Shown: piece by piece, positions 59,194 through 64,000 of the stretch
Numbering within the stretch: the stretch's first letter is position 1
Layout: every line of letters begins with the position of its first letter
NCBI GenBank assembly: GCA_009869945.1
Contig: WIXG01000045.1
Location: forward strand, 248,001-312,000
DNA: 64,000 nt
Direction of reading: 5' to 3'
DNA from: Mesaphorura yosii
Lineage: Eukaryota; Arthropoda; Collembola; Poduromorpha; Tullbergiidae
Translations under genes and position numbers: made by a program
Notes under the pieces: model-generated
What the model saw: only the letters and a program-made list of their open reading frames with translations
Databases searched by the model: none
Told to the model about the DNA's origin: nothing

Positions 59194-62048
59194 ATGGCAA
59201 GTTACACTTCTGAAGCGAGGAAAGTGCTCGAAGGCACTATATTCGACGAAGACTACGCAGATCGCTTCACATGGCCCGAGTATCTTGTATTTGCTGCACT
59301 TTTGTCAGTGTCACTTGGAATCGGAATATTCTATGGATGCTTTGGCCAGAAAAACAAGTCGAACGAAGAGTTCTTGATGGCAGGGCGATCAATGCCGATT
59401 TTTCCGGTCACACTTTCACTTCTTTGCAGGTACAAGAAACTTACGACTTATGACACCTGTTTCATATTCCAGTGGTGAAGGAGTTATGATTAATCTTTCT
59501 CCTGCTTGTCGGGACTTCTTATTTTCAGCTTTGTGTCGGCAGTGACACTTTTAGGTACTCGCGAAATAGTTCCAAACGCTACGGTGTTTAATGTAACGAA
59601 TACAGTAAAGCATTTTAATTTTGACTTTCTCCTATTTAGGAAATCCCGTCGAGGTTTACTTTTATGGGTACGTAACCTGCGTTAATCATGGATCCCTCTT
59701 GGCACAAAAGTCTCTTAATTTGAATAATTCTAAATCCGAAGACTTCAGTACTGGATGATTGTTATTTCGTTTGTGTGGATGACTCTTGCACTGACGTTTA
59801 TCTACATTCCAGTTTACTGCAACCTTCGACTCACTTCTGCTTTTGAGGTTATCAGTGGATTTACACTCACAGACATGCACATCATCAGACCGCGACAATG
59901 AAATGTATTTGAACCTTTACTTCTTTTCAGTATTTCGAGATGAGATTTGACAAGAAACTGAGACGAGTAATTTCGCTTTCTCAAATTATTCATGCGGTAA
60001 GAATTTTGGCTCATGTAAGTTCGTCTCAAATGAGAACTTTTGATTAAATGCAGTTACTATACATGCCGTTGACAGTGTGGGGTCCAGCAATTGCACTGGA
60101 GGAAGGTAATCACTGAATTTAGAAGTGGTTATAAATCGTTCAATGTTCGATTTTTATCCAGTCGCAGGAATAAATGCTCGACTGACCAGTGCCATCATTT
60201 TTCTCGTATGCATCGCTTATTCTTCATTGGTGAGTGCGACGTTGCAATTAATTTTGGCCGGCAGACTCATTTGAATGGAATTGAATCAATGGCTTCTTAA
60301 CAGGGAGGCCTGAAAGCTGTCTTGTGGACCGATGCAGTTCAGGCATTCGTCATGCTAGCGTCTCTTATATCGGTTATCATAATCGGCGTGAATGAAGTCG
60401 GAGGAGTTGACGTCGTCTGGCAAAGAGCGCAGGACACTGACAGAACTCGAGTTCTCAACTTTGACACTGACCTAAGAACAAGGCACACGTTTTGGACCGG
60501 CTTCATTGCCGCCTACTTTAATTGGATGCCTTTGTTTGCCGCAACTCAAGCACAGATTCAAAGATATTTATCTGTCCCTTCTCTCAAGCATGCGAGACAG
60601 TAATTGGTCCAAAATTTAGATTTTACAAGACTCGTACAGGAGGGGCAATATTAATTGTATTTTCGACCTTTCAGAGTTGTGTGGATTAATTTGGTTGGTC
60701 TTACCACGATTGTCTCACTCTGCTCATTCATTGGTTAGTGAAATTTCAGTTGCAAAATCACAAGTTCCCGGCTATTGTAAAGTGTGACATTGACATCGAC
60801 GGCCTCTTTTGCACAGGTTTAATAGTTTACGCTAAGTACTTTGAATGCGACCCAATCACTCTGGGGGTACGTCAGAAATTCGGAAATTATGAAGTTTACA
60901 GTGACGCGTTGATTAAAATGCATCTGTTCTCAGAAAATTTCAACCTCAGATCAACTTGTCCCGCTTTTCGTTATGGACGTTATTGGAGACATCCCTGTCT
61001 TGCCAGGTAATCTTACGTTACGGGTTAGAATTTACGCTTCCTGGTAGAAATGAACATATGTTTTCTGTGTAGGTCTATTCGTGGCTGGGCTCACGGCAGG
61101 ATCGTTGAGGTGAGACATCGTTGGCGCGTATGCCCATAGCAACTCAATTCATAAATATTTGCTATATTTTTGTAGCTCTGTCTCAAGTTCGCTAAATGCA
61201 TTGGCAGCGATCGCTACAGAAGATTTTGTAAAACTCTACCGACCGAATCTGTCCGACACAAAACTGGGAGTCGTTTCGAAAGCCATCAGCACAGTCGGCG
61301 GACTGATTGCCTTTGGTTTAGTATTTGTGATTTCGGCAGTTGGGAATATTTTGCCATTTGCTTCACTTTTGCACGGAACTTTCCTCGGACCAATCTTGGG
61401 TTGCTTTACACTTGGCATGTTTTTCCCATGGACTAACTGGATCGTAAGTCGAATGTGTTCTCTGATCCCCAGTCTTCAGAAAGGTCGAAATCTGAAATGC
61501 AATGCCCCTATGAATTTCAGGGAGTGATTCTCAGTCTTGCTCCTTCCGTCGGACTCACATTGTTTATCGGGATTGGTTCGATATTGGCCGGAAATGACAA
61601 AAAGCTGCCAAATCAAAGGTTATTTCTTGACCAGAGTGGTTGTTATTTGGATTCCAATGTGACATCAACGGTAGCGACCTTATTAATTGATTCGCGTGCC
61701 AATACTGCTTGGAAGGACGAAGAATGGAGTCCAATCATCAAGCTTTTCTCTCTATCGTACCAGTGGCAGCCCGTCATTCCTTGTGTGAGCGTTGTGGTAC
61801 TCGGCCTTTTGTTCAGCTTGATAGTGGCACAGTTTAAGAAGTTTCCACCAGTGAAGGCTAAGTACATGAGCCCACCACTGCTTTCATTATGGAAGCTGGT
61901 TTTGAATGAGAAGACATTGGCGAGGTTCATCGATTTAGATGACGATGACCCTGTAACTGAGAAAGATGAAAGGTCACATATACCAGATACCTCTCTACCT
62001 GTACCTACATACAAGTCAATGAATTTTGATAACAACGTAGATAATTAG
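59194..62048 (+). CDS. sodium/solute symporter, SLC5 family (monocarboxylate/multivitamin-like), copy 1
   Basis: Fourteen exons splice in phase (59194-59429, 59529-59554, 59640-59667, 59742-59847, 59931-59996, 60054-60105, 60162-60229, 60304-60599, 60675-60733, 60817-60866, 60934-61006, 61073-61109, 61176-61443, 61521-62048) to 630 residues, the normal family length. Family motifs include FLMAGRSMPIFPVTLSLLCS, LLGNPVEVYFYG, LRLTSAFEYFE, YSSLGGLKAVLWTDAVQAF, DQLVPLFVMDVIGDIPVLPG and LFVAGLTAGSLSSVSSSLNA. About 13 membrane helices are expected. The arthropod members closest by motif are annotated as sodium-coupled monocarboxylate transporters, but the substrate is not determined by sequence. 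A tandem paralogue follows. Confidence 0.9.
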
Positions 62049-62928
62049 TTACGGTGGTGGTTTACGCGCTGTCCATGGACGCATGCAAGCAGACGTACAT
62101 TTGATATGTTATCTGGCAACTCAGTAAAGTACTGTCTGCTTGATGTGTTTGAATTTGGAATTGGTACCTGATTGCATTTGCCTAGTTTCAACCATCCAGT
62201 ATGACCAACTCGGTTCGACCTTGACCGTCAATTCGCTAAACTGGCGTTATGAACGTTTACTACCAATAAATATTCATGTTGCATTCCATCTTTCCATCAA
62301 AAGAGCGAAACATTTACAACATTTTTCCCGTCACATTAAAACATGAATGATGAACATTATTCATGACCTTAAGCAGTGGAATTGGAAGGTTCGAGGCACA
62401 ATTGGTTGCAGCTTTTACGCCTCCAAATTGTCCAAATCCAATTTAATCTTGCATTTCTGCACATTTCAACAGTGAGCTTATGATTTTGCCATGTACAATA
62501 GAATAAAAATACACCAAGTAGCTGAGCATGTAAGTAGTTGACGAACGTCATGCAATGCTTAATATCGATCCCCACTTCAGTTTCGAGTGGATGCTCGAGC
62601 TTTGTTTCAACTGGAAGTTTTGATGCTCATGTTACGCTATCGATGAATTACTAACAAACTTCAGATTGATTGATATTCAAATTGCATAATCAAAATATTT
62701 AATCAATTCGTCAGTAAAGCATGCATCTTTCGCATGCCGTGTACTCTGTTTCGAGTGTTGGAGTCGGCCACGCTTTTCCTGATAAAATGAAATTCCAAGC
62801 ATCGTCTGGCCTGTCAGAGCCTATTCGTGTGGCTGCGCACGCATGCCAGTTTTTAATCATGAACTTTAAGGTTGCAGTAATGAGGAACTGTTAGCAGGAG
62901 AAATTGACTTGTTTCGGTCATCACCGTC
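62049..62928. other. intergenic region between the tandem SLC5 genes
   Basis: No exon or structured element recognised. It holds the 3' UTR of copy 1 and the promoter of copy 2; I saw no TATA box like that of copy 1. Confidence 0.4.
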
Positions 62929-64000
62929 ATGGATCCAGAATTCGAAGGAACCATTTTTGCGCCTCATTACCCGGACCGTTTCACATGGACCGAGTATGGC
63001 GTGTTCGCCGCCCTTCTTGCGGTTTCGATGGGAATCGGAGTTTATTACGGTTGCGTCGGCAAGAAAAATGCAACGAACGAAGACTTCTTGATGGCCGGAC
63101 GGTCAATGCCCATCTTTCCAGTGTCGCTGTCGTTGCTGTGCTCGTAAGTTTCACTTTACCTTCGCTGTCCATTAGTCTATTATGATACGATCACGATTTG
63201 CTACAATAATCAACTTGGCTTTAGATTCATTTCTGCAATCACTTTCTTGGGAAATCCAGTTGAGGTCTACTTCTACGGGTAATTTTTCTTTCTCATGGCC
63301 TAAGTAATCAACCATTCGCTTCAGTTTTCTGAGATCTTAGATGATTTTTGCAGAGTGCAGTACATTTTCCTGAACCTCTCTTTTCTTTGGATGAGCTTGG
63401 CGTTAGCATTCCTTTATGTGCCCGTGTATTACAATCTCCGAATAACTTCGGCGTTCGAGGTACGACTTGTCAAGTATTCACACATATGCACACGATGATT
63501 TTATAATGTCCTTCAATATGTTTCAGTACTTTGAGAAGAGATTCGATAGTCGAATCCGAATGTTGTTTTCGGTTGGCCAAGTTTTTCATTCGGTAAATCC
63601 CAAACCCTTCGCGTCTTCCTTTTGTGAATAAAACTGCATCCTCGTTTCCGACCTTTTCCTTAGCTTTTGTACATGCCAACGACCGTATACGGACCAGCCA
63701 TTGCTCTAGAAGAAGGTAAAAGTCGTAGAAGGGTTGATTATACTGTTGTATTTAATGTTTCGCATATTATTTCGCATGTTCGCTCTTAGTGGCAGGAATT
63801 AATGGCATGATTTCGTCCGCCATTATATTCTTCGTGTGTATTGGATATTCCTCGCTGGTAAGATGTCTTGAGTCAGGTCTGGAACCATTTTGCTTTGTTT
63901 CTAATATTTGCTGCGTGTTTTGTTACAAGGGCGGGCTGAAAGCCGTTCTTTGGACCGACGCACTGCAAGCTTTCGTAATGTTTGGATCGCTCTTTTCCAT
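62929..64000 (+). CDS. sodium/solute symporter, SLC5 family, copy 2, cut by the right edge
   Basis: Seven exons are visible (62929-63143, 63225-63278, 63354-63459, 63527-63592, 63664-63715, 63790-63857, 63930 to the window end), all in phase. They give the first half of a protein close to copy 1: FTWTEYGVFAALLAVSMGIG, FLMAGRSMPIFPVSLSLLCS, FLGNPVEVYFYGVQY, LRITSAFEYFE, PTTVYGPAIALEEVAGING and GGLKAVLWTDALQAF. Intron positions match copy 1 except that its second and third exons (26 + 28 nt) are one 54-nt exon here. A tandem duplicate, apparently intact as far as seen. Confidence 0.9.

Overview
This is nuclear DNA from an animal with many short spliceosomal introns, mostly 50-90 bases, with GTAAGT/GTGAGT donors and pyrimidine-rich TTNCAG acceptors. 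An arthropod is the best fit. The left edge carries a TTK/Lola-type BTB transcription factor, a family characteristic of arthropods, and the right half carries a cadherin whose membrane-proximal region resembles the arthropod midgut (Cry1A-receptor type) cadherins. The mix of animal genes with GH30, GH125, GH43 and PHB-depolymerase genes that are rare in animals would suit a springtail or another soil or litter pancrustacean. That taxonomic guess is inference only.

Layout. 1-2.3 kb: 5' end of the BTB gene, minus strand. 4.2-4.8 kb: a small four-exon Cys/Pro-rich gene, minus. 5.6-7.1 kb: a complete seven-exon secreted PHB-depolymerase-like esterase, plus. 7.7-8.2 kb: a frameshifted and nonsense-mutated ATG10 relic, plus. 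8.6-9.8 kb: a secreted, probably GPI-anchored protein I do not recognise, plus. 9.8-13.4 kb: gene-poor, with one TATA/initiator core promoter. 13.4-40.0 kb: one giant LRP2/megalin gene, plus, with a 5.1-kb first intron and LDLa blocks of 6, 8, 10 and 11 modules split by microexons. 40.6-41.4 kb: a small membrane RING protein, minus, whose first intron holds a large hairpin. 42.1-42.7 kb: a secreted beta-trefoil-like lectin, plus. 42.8-44.3 kb: a GH30 glycosidase, minus. 44.6 kb: a tiny secreted ORF, plus. 44.8-46.6 kb: a GH125 (Mug157-type) mannosidase, minus. 47.4-55.0 kb: a cadherin of about 12 EC repeats, minus. 56.4-58.6 kb: a cyclophilin-like ORF running into a decayed GH43 gene, plus. 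59.2-64 kb: two tandem SLC5-type sodium/solute symporters, plus, the second cut by the window edge.

Themes. LRP2, the cadherin and the SLC5 pair are typical apical epithelial (gut or nephrocyte) genes. The esterase, GH30, GH125, lectin and GH43 remnant form a secreted polymer-degrading set with possible non-animal ancestry. The strongest leads are the ATG10 pseudogene, the cyclophilin/GH43 chimeric ORF, the 76-bp hairpin whose substitutions all give G:U pairs in plus-strand RNA, the LRP2 microexons (down to 5 nt), and a ratchet-like splice site in LRP2 intron 1.

All splice models were read by eye from phase, splice consensus and protein-family similarity; there is no transcript evidence.
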